NCBI GenBank assembly: GCA_025617745.1
Contig: CM046853.1
Location: 58,303,233 to 58,367,232 of the forward strand
DNA length: 64,000 nt
DNA from: Heliocidaris erythrogramma
Taxonomy: Eukaryota; Echinodermata; Echinoidea; Camarodonta; Echinometridae
Reading direction: 5' to 3'
Below the pieces are notes generated by a model that saw nothing but the letters and a program-made list of their open reading frames with translations, had not been told where the DNA came from and ran no database searches. Positions 61,201 to 62,746 of the stretch are shown here, in pieces. Position numbers and translations under genes: made by a program. Every line of letters begins with the position of its first letter. Position 1 is the stretch's first letter.

Positions 61201-62746
61201 TTTTAGAAAGTGAAATTAATAAAATACTACCCAGCTATTATTTTTTTAAGGATCAATAATAACGATTTCATGTACGAAATTGTCCTGCTGAAAAACAGCA
61301 GGAAAACTCGTCCACCAGCGATCCATTGCATTGTCGACGTTCGCACTTTCGACGAATCAAGCGAGCACCTTCTATCGCCTGTTCTCAAAAACAGTTAAAA
61401 CTTCTTTTAAACCATTCAAAAGGCAAATATTTATTGAATGAAAATTGATTGCATGATTTTATTCAAAAGATAAACTCATTATTGTAATTTTTGACAAGAA
61501 GCAAAAGCATGATTATACATCGTTTTTAGACTATAAAAATCAAGAACAGCAGTCTACCGCGGGGCGACTACGTACGTGGTACCGTAATTAATTTTACAGA
61601 GATTGCTCGTATATCTAGGCCTATTGTTTTTCTCATTTATTGACAACAAAGCACATTATTTTGGCATTTTATATATCATATGACATGTTATACGTCAAAT
61701 CTGTAGATCTATAGCTTGTTTTCCTAAGTGATATATATGGATACATGTAGGCCTACACTAGAAGTGATGTTGCGTGTATGTGCAAAAATTAAAAATGGCC
61801 GCCGACCTGTCTATAGCGGCCACCTGTCTATAGCGGCCACTTTTTCCGTTTCCCTTTGGTGGCCGCTATAGACAGGTTTGACTGTATGTCTATCTGAAAT
61901 TATAAAATTATTGCCTACCAGCAAAAAAAAAAAAAAATACACGGGGGTGGTGAGCAATTTAGCTGTAAATACATGTAGCTCTAATATAGCTTGGTAATCT
62001 CAAAAGGAGCTCTGGTTCTAACCCTTATTGTACTACCGCGCTTTTCGAACCGCTGCATTTCACGCAACGCCCTTTCTGACTTTTTTCTTTTGAGTATTGC
62101 ACATCTTTTGACACCATGTTTACGAAAATCGGTTATACCGTCACCGAGTCGTGTGACCTTTTGAACCTCATGTCAGCCCGAAAACACAGAATTTCTGATT
62201 TTGTGTACAAAACGAATGGGAAACGGCATTTCCTCATGTTCCTCCTTTATCACCTATAATTTCTTCTTTAAGAAGTTATTATAATCTATTCTAACTGAAT
62301 ATTGGTTTAGATAACACCCTTAAACAGCAGATTTAAAAAAAACAATTAAAAAAAGTTAAAGGTGTTCTTCATGCGATTCATGAGGTCCATGCAAAATTTT
62401 GCGGCGATCGGTCATGTCGCAGCCAAGATCAATCCTAACCCCTAGTCTGACAGGAGCTTGAATTAGCCCAGTACAGTAAGGGTTAAAAAAATAAAATTGT
62501 GGAAAGGAAATCCCATATTTACACAGATAATCTAGAAAACGACCCAAAGAACAAAAAAGCATTTTTTTTTTACTGCTGCCTACATTTTTTAATTTTTATA
62601 TGATCCATGCCAACCTTCTCCACCTATTAAGCCAAAATAACTCACCTTTGCTTGCTCAGCTGCATTCTTGTATTTCACGATTTCCATGCTCTTCATATCA
62701 ATCTGTTTGTACAGTCTTGTCATTTGATCTTCCTTGTCTTCAATTT
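626..62746 (-). CDS. Large coiled-coil host gene, 28 internal exons, open at both ends
   Basis: Twenty-eight exons were found by reading the minus strand for open coding segments bounded by AG/GT splice sites. Phases agree at all 27 junctions, giving an uninterrupted frame of 3,919 nt (about 1,306 residues, numbered here from the first residue recovered). The product is hydrophilic, with no signal peptide or membrane segment. Residues 2-148 are heptad-rich coiled coil; 149-330 are low-complexity Ser/Pro/acidic; 374-483 are coiled coil; 484-548 are Glu-rich; 649-744 go from basic to very acidic; 745-826 include a basic coiled coil; 1,042-1,306 are coiled coil again. No catalytic motif is visible. 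A scaffold of cytoskeleton, cilium or centrosome would fit but is inference; I do not recognise the family. Introns make up about 94% of the span. The 5' and 3' ends lie outside the window. Small skipped exons of length divisible by three remain possible. Confidence 0.88.
769..2348. other. Introns around exon 27, no further feature seen
   Basis: Apart from the exon at 1,404-1,480, this is AT-rich intron sequence with scattered TACATGTA words. I see no repeat boundary, RNA gene or extra exon. Confidence 0.6.
1404..1480 (-). CDS. Host gene exon 27 (residues 1234-1259)
   Basis: Reads DDVRHSNSIDQEVFTILERM then ETLQSK, a short helical segment. Acceptor GTGTAG, donor AAG|GTAAG, phase 1 to 0. Confidence 0.88.
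2349..2472 (-). CDS. Host gene exon 26 (residues 1193-1233)
   Basis: Reads VSAEQYNEAVRAMEQYTVLP then AKRLVHIVRKYSHHTEMKKIE. The second half is basic and amphipathic and may be a binding helix rather than simple coiled coil. Acceptor CTCAACAG, donor GAAG|GTAACT, phase 0 to 1. Confidence 0.92.
2764..3050 (+). mobile_element. tRNA-derived SINE copy 1
   Basis: Starts with a tRNA-like head: an A-box-like TGGTATAGTGG, and a B-box-like GGTTCAAATC about 45 bp later. The shared SINE body follows (GGCAAGACATAAATCCATG, then AAATGGGTACCTGGCAGGA), and a short TTATTATTA tail. It matches the 8.8-kb copy in order but is diverged. Confidence 0.78.
3292..3508 (-). CDS. Host gene exon 25 (residues 1120-1192)
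   Basis: Reads NNNTMVMMKMQNTIQDLQQE as a Met-rich coiled coil, then a Ser/Thr/Ala linker and a basic helix ending RALKRGISAQR. Acceptor TCTGTGTAG, donor AGG|GTAAGA, phase 2 to 0. Confidence 0.92.
4205..4252 (-). CDS. Host gene exon 24 (residues 1104-1119)
   Basis: A 48-nt exon reading LKEEANKQQMDYEDKL, coiled coil, phase 2 to 2. Acceptor CTTGTAG, donor CAA|GTAAGTG. Short, but phase fits exactly on both sides. Confidence 0.82.
5216..5403 (-). CDS. Host gene exon 23 (residues 1042-1103)
   Basis: Reads EAAVSSLMVSRADTGKSRMG, then helical and charged (GLERELTDMTFQSSERIKEI), ending NYERL. Acceptor CTGATAG, donor CT|GTGAGT, exit phase 2. Confidence 0.92.
5711..5763 (-). CDS. Host gene exon 22 (residues 1024-1041)
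   Basis: A 53-nt exon reading FLKEIISVFGTVMTTPEP, with donor CCA|GTAAGT. The upstream acceptor TGTGTAG was chosen because the nearer CTAAAG acceptor would create an in-frame TGA. The intron before it carries the 1.87-kb palindrome. Confidence 0.82.
6067..7942. mobile_element. TTAA-target transposon inserted in a copy of itself (near-palindrome)
   Basis: Arms 6,067-6,972 and 7,003-7,908 (906 bp each) are inverted copies at roughly 99% by eye, with a few mismatches. The 30-bp spacer at 6,973-7,002 recurs inverted at 7,909-7,938. TTAA sits at every boundary (6,067, 6,969, 7,003, 7,905, 7,939). The simplest reading is one copy interrupted at its own internal TTAA by a second, inverted copy, each about 932 bp with ends AGTAGA...TCTACT. 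TTAA targets are known for piggyBac and Kolobok families; the superfamily is unresolved. No transposase frame is present. Confidence 0.85.
6973..7904 (+). mobile_element. Inner copy of the TTAA-target MITE
   Basis: This 932-bp unit begins AGTAGAACGTTG, ends ATATCTACT and is flanked by TTAA on both sides. It carries a subterminal inverted pair around GTCTGCTTA(A/G)(G/C)C(A/C)GG (about 7,190 and 7,685), possibly transposase-binding sites (inference). Non-autonomous. Confidence 0.75.
8198..8305 (-). CDS. Host gene exon 21 (residues 988-1023)
   Basis: Reads EFGAALEQLAEIKTLQFDRD then a polar segment ending MTYNVET. Helical; phase 1 to 1; donor CTT|GTAAGT and acceptor TTGCAG. Confidence 0.9.
8790..9147 (+). 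mobile_element. tRNA-derived SINE copy 2 (best preserved)
   Basis: The tRNA-like head has A box TGGATCAGTGGATAAGTC and B box GGGTTCGAATCCC. A body of about 250 bp contains AATGGGTACCCGGTAGGATG, and the element ends in an (ATT)n tail at 9,124-9,147. Head, body and tail are all present, so it looks full length. Pol III promoter function is inferred from the boxes. Confidence 0.88.
9268..9377 (-). CDS. Host gene exon 20 (residues 951-987)
   Basis: Reads RQSIESIADHPVVQDYLKTY then QHVADFKENVMKLVYDK; predicted helical and moderately hydrophobic. Phase 2 to 1, donor AAAG|GTGAGA, acceptor ATGAACAG. Confidence 0.9.
9428..9762. mobile_element. MITE with ~20-bp TIRs
   Basis: The left end GGCCGGTATTCTCGAAAGC is matched inverted at the right end (GCTTTCAAGAATACAGGCC). 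A second inverted pair around AAGCCAGGCTTA lies just inside each end. There is no coding potential. Length 335 bp; superfamily not assigned. Confidence 0.78.
10009..10069 (-). CDS. Host gene exon 19 (residues 931-950)
   Basis: A 61-nt exon reading VEKLDMATSPVAYSTVSKSS, phase 1 to 2. Acceptor TTTTTCAG after a T-rich tract, donor TAG|GTAAAT. Confidence 0.83.
10631..10919. mobile_element. Foldback MITE with long TIRs
   Basis: The left ~85 bp (ATATGATGCACCACGCG..., CCCCGGGGTA..., ACCATAGTGTCC) recur inverted at the right end with a few changes. It would form a long hairpin with a middle of about 110 bp. The GC-rich CCCCGGGGTA cores stand out from the AT-rich intron. No coding potential. Confidence 0.85.
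11787..12098 (-). CDS. Host gene exon 18 (residues 827-930), Ser-rich
   Basis: The longest exon in the window. Phase 1 entry gives VENDQGTVEKSSAESS. The middle is Ser/Arg-rich (GYQGRVSSHLVSRAPSVSES); then an acidic run and FLPRFIATATSAKLFVD. The acceptor (GGTAAAG) lacks a good pyrimidine tract, so the 5' edge is the least certain part. Donor GATG|GTATGA, phase 1 exit. Confidence 0.86.
12546..12792 (-). CDS. Host gene exon 17 (residues 745-826)
   Basis: Eighty-two codons plus one base. Reads EGDDEMDRPLSASSHHSQQS, then a basic coiled coil (LYEKFRAQLEQRKQEIVERR), then a Ser-rich linker ending MPFPDE. Acceptor CTCTTTTAG, donor GAAG|GTTAGT, exit phase 1. GC content is well above the flanks. Confidence 0.93.
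12793..15708. other. Long intron without recognised gene
   Basis: AT-rich intron. The only clear structure is a C-run followed by AAT/ATA repeats at 14,243-14,355. Short open frames (for example 15,000-15,182) lack splice sites in a compatible phase and are not called. Confidence 0.6.
14243..14355. repeat. Poly-C run and (ATA/AAT)n microsatellite
   Basis: A run of about 14 C is followed by A-rich sequence and imperfect AAT repeats. Confidence 0.85.
15709..15996 (-). CDS. Host gene exon 16 (residues 649-744), basic then acidic
   Basis: Ninety-six codons, phase 0 to 0. The first 40 residues are strongly basic (KRAKKPINQRQRAGIRP), a possible nuclear-localisation or nucleic-acid/microtubule-binding stretch. 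The next 40 are acidic (VVEELNFEDGDEYDEDNIDG). The end, QLADQFEKLLASGL, is amphipathic. Donor CTG|GTAAGA. Confidence 0.93.
15997..17295. other. Intron, nothing recognised
   Basis: AT-rich intron between exons 15 and 16. Two plus-strand open frames at 16.6-17.1 kb look random: they have no homology I recognise and unbiased codon use. Confidence 0.55.
17296..17595 (-). CDS. Host gene exon 15 (residues 549-648)
   Basis: One hundred codons from acceptor CATTGTAG: NPEHMELFMKLQSTGRLRKM, a helical segment (VLQEELAAATEGNKNLQQAL), then an acidic tail ending in AESGIS. The donor is TCG|GTGAGC. The frame stays open 15 codons past this donor, to a stop at about 17,236, so intron retention would give a defined truncated product. 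Confidence 0.92.
18859..19053 (-). CDS. Host gene exon 14 (residues 484-548), Glu-rich
   Basis: Sixty-five codons, about a third Glu, starting PEVVEKEEDEKKEESVPQEE and ending QQTSRIQSRL. The Glu-rich composition suggests a disordered or single-helix spacer. Acceptor CTTCATCAG, donor TTG|GTAAGA, phase 0 to 0. Length variation in the GAA/GAG-rich run would be expected between individuals. Confidence 0.92.
19711..19830 (-). CDS. Host gene exon 13 (residues 444-483)
   Basis: Forty codons, phase 0 to 0: TKNAIKQEQKALKTLTPEQR, then a compact segment AKYLGEFNPMDLVKPIKEEK. The second part is not coiled coil and is the most distinctive motif in the protein. Donor AAG|GTCAGT. Confidence 0.92.
20102..20922. 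mobile_element. TIR element with four internal tandem units
   Basis: The ends TATGCCTCCGCC (20,102) and GGCGGAGGCATA (20,911-20,922) are inverted. The interior is four tandem units of about 156-172 bp. Each unit holds CTAAAAACCA, TGACCTC..GACC, ACCCCAAAATCTAATCA and GATATCGCGGTAACG. A GGACGGACGGACG run follows, then a strong terminal hairpin at 20,886-20,922 with a TTCG loop. No protein is encoded. Confidence 0.8.
20159..20826. repeat. Tandem array, ~160-170-bp unit, four copies
   Basis: Unit starts are near 20,159, 20,332, 20,502 and 20,658, each beginning GCTAAAAACCA. Units 1-2 share the fuller GACCTCTGTGACCTCTGAAC form; unit 3 has lost part of it, and unit 4 restores it. The pattern suggests local duplication and unequal exchange within the element. 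Confidence 0.85.
21032..21151 (-). CDS. Host gene exon 12 (residues 404-443), donor weak
   Basis: Forty codons starting ERHTLIQQVDLAREAEKEAE, a clear Glu/Ala/Lys coiled coil. The acceptor is ACTCTCAG. The only donor keeping phase 0 with the next exon is ACA|GTACAT, which is weak, so the last few residues (KQHEET) are less certain. Confidence 0.82.
22432..23762. mobile_element. Nested inverted-repeat unit inside the composite element
   Basis: About 85 bp at 22,432-22,515 (ATATGCGTCGGGCTTTCTGG...) recur inverted at 23,676-23,762 with gaps (GCCGGGCTTTCTGGCACG on the other strand). They bracket about 1.2 kb. Either a smaller transposon nested in the larger one or an inverted duplication; target duplication not resolved. 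Confidence 0.55.
24866..25600. repeat. Tandem duplication, ~360-bp unit, two full copies
   Basis: Copy 1 (24,866-25,220) and copy 2 (25,221-25,595) both run from TTAAACTTCC through GCATTTGGTGCGCAAAACTG and TACATCGGCCGTC to TCATATGATGAGC. They are nearly identical apart from small indels; a third, diverging start lies at 25,601. Confidence 0.85.
25498..26437. repeat. Second tandem duplication with internal deletion
   Basis: The block from GTATCATCTAGCGAG (25,500) to TTTCCAGAAT (26,070) is repeated at about 26,070-26,437. The second copy lacks roughly 205 bp matching 25,775-25,978. The two copies are almost identical elsewhere, indicating a recent event. Confidence 0.8.
26963..27052 (-). CDS. 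Host gene exon 11 (residues 374-403)
   Basis: Thirty codons reading KTIKTNQEENHKKVKQLSNH onward, basic coiled coil, phase 0 to 0. Acceptor GCTTACAG, donor AAG|GTCAGTG. A diverged tandem repeat lies directly upstream. Confidence 0.87.
27060..27470. repeat. Diverged tandem repeat (GAGCCTGGACTCAACAAA units)
   Basis: Four to five irregular units share CAGAGCC(T/A)GGACT followed by AACAAATAAA, spaced about 75-110 bp. They lie immediately upstream of exon 11's acceptor. Length may vary between individuals. Confidence 0.6.
27677..27855 (-). CDS. Host gene exon 10 (residues 314-373)
   Basis: Sixty codons completed by the previous phase-1 base. Contains VPFEEKIPLEEEERWSKVPP and ends SAFKQYRKE. The exon is clearly GC-richer than its flanks. 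Donor GAG|GTATAG, phase 0 exit. The Trp-containing acidic/proline motif would be useful for homology searching. Confidence 0.92.
28190..28332 (-). mobile_element. SINE 3' fragment with (ATT)n tail, reverse
   Basis: An (ATA)n run at 28,190-28,223 is followed by sequence that, read on the minus strand, resembles the 3' part of tRNA-type SINEs (GGCGCTTAGTAAC...GCGCAATATA). The tRNA head is missing. Confidence 0.55.
28424..28523 (-). CDS. Host gene exon 9 (residues 281-313)
   Basis: Reads DLQSRQTTDASIKPTPPGTP then a Lys/Pro-rich stretch; probably a disordered linker. Acceptor CTTCACAG, donor AAAG|GTGAG, phase 0 to 1. Confidence 0.88.
28705..28851 (-). CDS. Host gene exon 8 (residues 232-280), 3' boundary uncertain
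   Basis: Begins SLSYSAGFESDPSAIPRFSP after acceptor TGTTTTAG. I used the donor AGG|GTAATG, giving 49 codons in phase 0. The second half (hydrophobic, from HNTLGVMG) differs from the hydrophilic linker around it. A shorter exon ending at a weak CCA|GTGCAT donor would also keep phase, so the last ~29 residues may be intronic or alternatively spliced. Confidence 0.6.
29074..29127 (-). CDS. Host gene exon 7 (residues 214-231)
   Basis: Eighteen codons reading RELKSGLSSRQPSSIRKQ, basic and Ser-rich, between acceptor CTTTACAG and donor CAG|GTAAAG, phase 0 to 0. Being short, it rests on splice signals, phase and the matching low-complexity character of its neighbours. Confidence 0.75.
29493..29530. 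mobile_element. Left part of a palindromic MITE split by the DIRS element
   Basis: GGGCCCCATTTCATGAAAC...AATAACAAG is the inverted match of the sequence ending at 35,825 (CTAATAACAAGTTTTATGAA ACAGGGCC). The two together form one short TIR element interrupted by the DIRS insertion. Confidence 0.75.
29531..29722. repeat. DIRS terminal inverted repeat, left
   Basis: The core from ATATACCTACCTATTATGCC to ATCTTCCTCTTT matches the right repeat inverted, essentially base for base over about 150 bp. The outermost ~45 bp are specific to this end, as in other DIRS elements with one extended terminus. Confidence 0.92.
29782..29875. repeat. DIRS internal complementary region
   Basis: Two adjoining parts. 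29,782-29,839 is the inverted match of the element's left outer end (from 29,531), and 29,838-29,875 is the inverted match of its right outer end (to 35,714). They therefore meet at the sequence expected where the two ends join in a circle. This is the template role proposed for the internal complementary region in DIRS replication. Confidence 0.9.
29943..31119 (-). CDS. DIRS tyrosine recombinase region
   Basis: This encodes the DIRS recombinase that integrates the circular DNA intermediate. The N-terminal core-binding part has SRRVSTREIYNSRLSVFFLW and GYRSAIGAIHSGF. The catalytic part shows an Arg in SGQRRSTLHAL, a HDTR box (RAHDTRSVSTSW) and a later Trp and Tyr (WRSPNSFISCYLRD), as in the family. 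Position at the 3' end of the coding part agrees with DIRS1. Confidence 0.88.
30915..32950 (-). CDS. DIRS reverse transcriptase, RNase H and C-terminal domain region
   Basis: Reverse transcriptase signatures include KRSGKLRLILNLKRINKF, DLKDAYFHIPIH, RALPFGLRPAP and the palm motif YLDDW. RNase H follows (STDASRLGWGGHCNG, LTDNVTVAAYINRQGG and IADFLSRG). Downstream, VDLFASVLNHQLPKYCSR and AFPPFQLIPRVL match the methyltransferase-like domain typical of DIRS polyproteins. It copies the element RNA in the cell. Overlaps both neighbouring regions. Confidence 0.9.
32865..34670 (-). CDS. DIRS Gag-like region
   Basis: A 601-residue open frame occupying the first coding position of a DIRS element. It is Ser/Pro/Ala-rich with basic clusters (KKRVSATTFVEPAKKRAKKK). 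A predicted helical middle follows, then an Arg/Gly-rich C-terminus (RGRGSRGRGISRGTRGK) suited to nucleic-acid binding. The assignment as Gag/ORF1 is by position and composition; no zinc knuckle is visible. It overlaps the start of the next region. Confidence 0.8.
   Translation of the reverse strand: MGERVLPGLSTLPANGNARANNYGRSSEQQVFSPECVTTCAPLLLLSSGPIAGSHAFSSHRAHTESSRSAHALGAFSSQPKATASSCLANMGDLGDSLGLRHERSNPFMGSERPSAEGSVCVSEEAWGTRTNPIKRSKKRVSATTFVEPAKKRAKKKAKSGKALPASCPSDLANPASSSQADMFSMMRAFAQNQGWSFVPATSTLTSVPIQGSRLESNQPFVIDSSLSESDSHVPPIPAALGAPPGEETFVEPCGALPAEAFVSAPLSHSTRVEPDSDVASQASVPESLGQAESQSLALRGVEAIALLSKYLPEFQSTRAQGSTSRWKFKQQDSSEGIALEEVFKLEYDRIEAALLIKRSNAVKGKAFAFCSQDQDSFFKAKTLSPEILEVGRRLRATNPLTSAAFKAEDKIWSNIENQVRSGMRLSAFQGFLSDLRSRAEELNVTDGDKLIIDDLLHTLFCLQWSQLSTAAASATFRRRTSALSALGVRESGIAQLLRDVPSRGPSLFGGKFATVFQREIDARKQISDMTKQFHTSSKPTRAPVQRRPAGPVSGQRSRVSRVPPPQPQPAPSRGRGSRGRGISRGTRGKAMASQKAKPGF
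35547..35714. repeat. DIRS terminal inverted repeat, right
   Basis: The inverted partner of the left repeat, from AAAGAGGAAGAT to GGCATAATAGGTAGGTATAT, plus its own outer end TGATTTATTGCAGTAAA. In element orientation this is the 5' end and likely carries the promoter (known for DIRS; not shown here). Confidence 0.92.
35715..35825. mobile_element. Right part of the palindromic MITE split by the DIRS element
   Basis: Runs from TTACAATAACTG to ACAGGGCC and ends in the inverted match of the left fragment at 29,493. An internal TCTGATTGGCTGAGAGC segment is typical of a small high-copy foldback repeat (family by recollection only). Confidence 0.72.
35826..38300. other. Intron with one MITE, otherwise nothing recognised
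   Basis: AT-rich intron sequence between the DIRS insertion and exon 6. Only the MITE at 37,517-37,773 was recognised. Confidence 0.55.
37517..37773. mobile_element. MITE with 22-bp perfect TIRs
   Basis: ATTTGCAAAAGTTTAAGACC(AC) at the left recurs exactly inverted at the right (GTGGTCTTAAACTTTTGC AAAT). Interior about 210 bp and non-coding. Length and TIR suggest a Tc1/mariner-type MITE, but no clear TA duplication was seen. Confidence 0.8.
38320..38670. repeat. ATT/ATC-rich microsatellite
   Basis: An imperfect mixture of ATT, ATC and TTG triplets over about 350 bp. Open frames through it (Tyr/Ile-rich) are artefacts. Confidence 0.85.
38861..38968 (-). CDS. Host gene exon 6 (residues 178-213)
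   Basis: Thirty-six codons, phase 0 to 0, reading YLDQRPEFDMTEVASNVTSL and ending GWDLDILGDE. A GC-richer island in AT-rich flanks, with donor GAA|GTAAGT. The next intron (9.7 kb) contains the DIRS element. Confidence 0.92.
39323..39409 (-). CDS. Host gene exon 5 (residues 149-177)
   Basis: Twenty-nine codons reading EEALNQPKGWASDSEDEREL onward; acidic and Ser-rich, leaving the coiled coil. Donor GGG|GTAAGT, acceptor CTCTCCAG, phase 0 to 0. The SDSEDE run resembles a casein-kinase-2 type acidic Ser cluster (inference). Confidence 0.9.
41062..41230 (-). other. Candidate alternative first exon or promoter block
   Basis: A GC-richer island within an intron. On the minus strand it carries an inverted-CCAAT-type CCAATCA, a GTTGCCATGG half of an RFX X-box-like site, and an ATG opening MAGDTMATYNKSNQSGTSMS before a GTAAAT donor. 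The donor phase does not fit exon 5 simply, so coding use is doubtful. Alternatives: a conserved regulatory element or chance. Confidence 0.25.
41235..41375. repeat. CT/TC microsatellite
   Basis: Interrupted (CT)n runs, densest at 41,237-41,251 and 41,274-41,307. Confidence 0.9.
42444..44318 (-). mobile_element. Helentron/HINE-like non-autonomous element A
   Basis: Read on the minus strand, the 5' end is TTAGGTGGTCTGTCG with an immediate inverted copy. The 3' end has GACAGACCACCTAA set inside, then a hairpin AATTCGTCCTCATGACGAATT and a CTAG terminus. One end has the inverted motif terminal, the other has it internal to a 3' hairpin; this asymmetric arrangement is characteristic of Helentron-associated elements. 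The interior has TGACGTCATCA-rich sequence, GCGCGCGTACG blocks, a tRNA-like module and GAT-type microsatellite. No Rep/helicase is encoded. Shares ends and much of its body with element B. Confidence 0.68.
42973..43040 (-). ncRNA. tRNA-like Pol III module in element A
   Basis: On the minus strand, an A-box-like TGGTCTATCGGTAAAGCAC is followed about 30 bp later by B box GGTTCGATCCCC and then a run of about 16 T, a Pol III terminator. The arms do not fold into a clean cloverleaf by eye, so this is tRNA-derived rather than a working tRNA gene. Confidence 0.55.
44582..44800. mobile_element. MITE with GATAGCATCGATGCTATC-type ends
   Basis: The left ATAGCATCGATGCTATCTAG plus GTTTCGAGACTA is matched inverted on the right by TAGTTTCGAGACTTACATAG CATCGATGCTA. 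About 220 bp, non-coding; each end is itself palindromic. Confidence 0.75.
44938..45077. repeat. Direct repeat of ~55 bp
   Basis: ATTCTGTCTGTTTCATGTGG... at 44,938 recurs at 45,024 as ATTCTGTTTCATCTGG..., each running to ATTCATGTGATGTA. Two tandem, slightly diverged units. Confidence 0.65.
46380..46447 (+). ncRNA. tRNA-like Pol III module in element B
   Basis: A-box-like TGGTATATTGGTCAAAGCAC and B box GGTTCGATCCCC, followed by T-rich sequence (T7 and T11). The central part differs from the module in A while both boxes are kept, which suggests the boxes matter. Probably not a working tRNA. Confidence 0.55.
46815..47140. repeat. ATC/GAT microsatellite expansion in element B
   Basis: Mixed ATC, CAT and GAT triplets with a higher-order unit around GATTATCA(A/T)CATCATTATC ATCATCACTGTCATGATGAT, seen about three times. 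Confidence 0.85.
47711..47825. mobile_element. Truncated copy of the 44.6-kb MITE
   Basis: TTGGCAGCGAGTGAGCGATG through ACATAGCATCGATGCTATGT matches 44,686-44,800 in the same orientation. Only the right half is present. Confidence 0.8.
47905..48045. repeat. Pyrimidine-rich tract
   Basis: TTCCTCTTTTTC-type sequence, almost free of purines, on the plus strand; hence purine-rich in the transcript. Confidence 0.8.
48331..48437 (-). CDS. Host gene exon 4 (residues 113-148)
   Basis: Reads DSQKQFEVSLQQVREEHKEE onward, charged coiled coil. Enters in phase 1 and leaves in phase 0 at GAG|GTAAT. A GA microsatellite begins about 100 bp upstream of the acceptor. Confidence 0.92.
48538..48672. repeat. 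GA/GGGA microsatellite
   Basis: (GA)n passing into GGGAGA and GGGA repeats, just upstream of exon 4. Confidence 0.9.
49570..50073 (+). mobile_element. LINE 3' fragment (reverse transcriptase C-terminus)
   Basis: Translation shows VRPVMLYGSETWCLGGNELA, then MVRAMCGVKLMDIKRSKDLL, LRWYGHVLRREDGYSLRKAL and GRPRKTWRKQVEEE, the C-terminal part typical of non-LTR retrotransposon proteins. At least three in-frame stops (after RTE, after KGPRK and after RKIATK) show decay or the true end. A GATGAT-type tail follows. The clade cannot be fixed from this part (jockey/CR1 or RTE-like). Truncated at the 5' end, as is usual. Confidence 0.85.
50572..50638 (-). CDS. Host gene exon 3 (residues 91-112)
   Basis: Short exon reading QTIEKLQRKIQALNVQLADS, continuing the coiled coil, phase 0 to 1. 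Donor ATG|GTAAGC matches consensus strongly; the acceptor is ATTATCCAG. Confidence 0.88.
50905..51175 (-). mobile_element. tRNA-derived SINE copy 3, reverse
   Basis: On the minus strand, GGTGTTAGGGTCTAGTGGAT, then ATTTGGCAAAACATTGATC, GCCACTCTTCTTCTGG, AATGGGCACCAGGTAGG and a body to about 50,905. This is the same order as the 8.8-kb SINE. The B box is degraded. Confidence 0.7.
51379..51877. mobile_element. Mariner-type MITE with TA duplication
   Basis: The left CAGTGTGTGAGTCAATAAAA(GGAAACCC) is matched inverted by the right GGGTTTCCTTTTTATTCACTC CCACTG, and both are flanked by TA. TA targets and CAGTG ends fit Tc1/mariner. The 499-bp interior has no transposase. Confidence 0.85.
52494..52650 (+). 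mobile_element. SINE 3' fragment
   Basis: GGGGCTATACCGAGATCAAT through TTGTGATATGCTCTATATAAG to an (ATT)n run resembles the tails of the local tRNA-SINEs. The head is absent. Confidence 0.45.
53175..53760. repeat. ~580-bp purine tract
   Basis: Almost entirely A and G on the plus strand (GGGAAAGAAGAGAAAACAGG and similar), with only scattered pyrimidines. Not a short-period microsatellite: the words vary. On the coding strand it is a 580-nt polypyrimidine tract inside an intron. Long open frames on the minus strand are compositional artefacts. Confidence 0.88.
54056..54405 (+). mobile_element. tRNA-derived SINE copy 4, diverged
   Basis: Keeps the order head (CGAGTGTTTTAATCACTTGACT), GAGCAAGGCATTTTATC, CTCCATCCAGGTGTTAAACAG GTACCAAGTAGGAT, GGCGACTGGGTGGAATAATC and an ATT tail. 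Many substitutions suggest it is older than copy 2. Confidence 0.78.
55151..55255. repeat. ~105-bp imperfect palindrome
   Basis: ACTATCACTTCCGAGGTGATC at the left is matched inverted by GATCGCCATGGAAGTGATAG at the right, with GGATGTA/TACATTC inside. A small foldback repeat or MITE relic. Confidence 0.7.
55256..57335. other. Intron, nothing recognised except a poly-C run
   Basis: AT-rich intron. A C-run of about 17-22 bases interrupted by A occurs at 56,890-56,912. I see no exon or element. Confidence 0.55.
57336..57618. repeat. Two-copy tandem duplication, ~141 bp
   Basis: ATCTGTTATTTAATATATC... (57,336) and ATCTGTTATTCAATACATG... (57,477) share AACAAATATC(T/C)AAGGAAT, GATGCAAGGATC and GGTCTAGCT in order. 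About 85-90% identical by eye. Confidence 0.82.
57995..58215. repeat. Purine-rich tract next to exon 2
   Basis: GAGAAAAGAGAAAAAATAATA AT-type purine sequence ending about 30 bp before exon 2's donor. It is a pyrimidine tract in the transcript just downstream of the 5' splice site. Confidence 0.75.
58246..58413 (-). CDS. Host gene exon 2 (residues 35-90)
   Basis: Fifty-six whole codons, phase 0 to 0, starting KKLDQISELQLEISERDEE with regular heptad spacing of Leu/Ile, a confident coiled coil. Acceptor CAACACAG, donor GAG|GTAGG. A purine-rich tract lies just downstream in the intron. Confidence 0.93.
58414..60400. other. Intron, nothing recognised
   Basis: AT-rich intron without visible repeats, RNA genes or phase-compatible exons. 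Confidence 0.55.
60402..60492. repeat. 15-bp minisatellite
   Basis: About six units of CATGAAACAATTAAA, one or two with ATGAAA in place of ATTAAA. Clean and probably polymorphic. Confidence 0.9.
60594..61884. mobile_element. Tigger/pogo-like TIR element, non-autonomous
   Basis: The left CAGTCAAACCTGTC and right GACAGGTTTGACTG are inverted and flanked by TA. Inside the left TIR, the unit TATAGCGGCCAC(C) is iterated about five times over 150 bp; the right end has three copies. TA duplication and CAGTCAAACC-type ends fit Tc1/mariner (Tigger/pogo branch). The 1.29-kb interior has no readable transposase; a short plus-strand start (ATGGCCAAGAAGATC) stops at once. Confidence 0.82.
62019..62486. 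mobile_element. Possible MITE (TAACCCTTAYTGTACT ends)
   Basis: TAACCCTTATTGTACTACCG at the left is matched inverted by CAGTACAGTAAGGGTTA at the right. The 16-bp TIRs enclose about 435 bp of non-coding sequence. Target duplication not clear. Confidence 0.6.
62646..62746 (-). CDS. Host gene exon 1 of those in window (residues 1-34)
   Basis: Begins two bases into a codon, so an upstream exon ending in phase 1 must exist outside or unrecognised. Reads EIEDKEDQMTRLYKQ onward, a charged coiled coil. Donor AAG|GTGAG is close to consensus; the acceptor follows TTGCTTTTAAA. Ends in phase 0. Confidence 0.85.
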
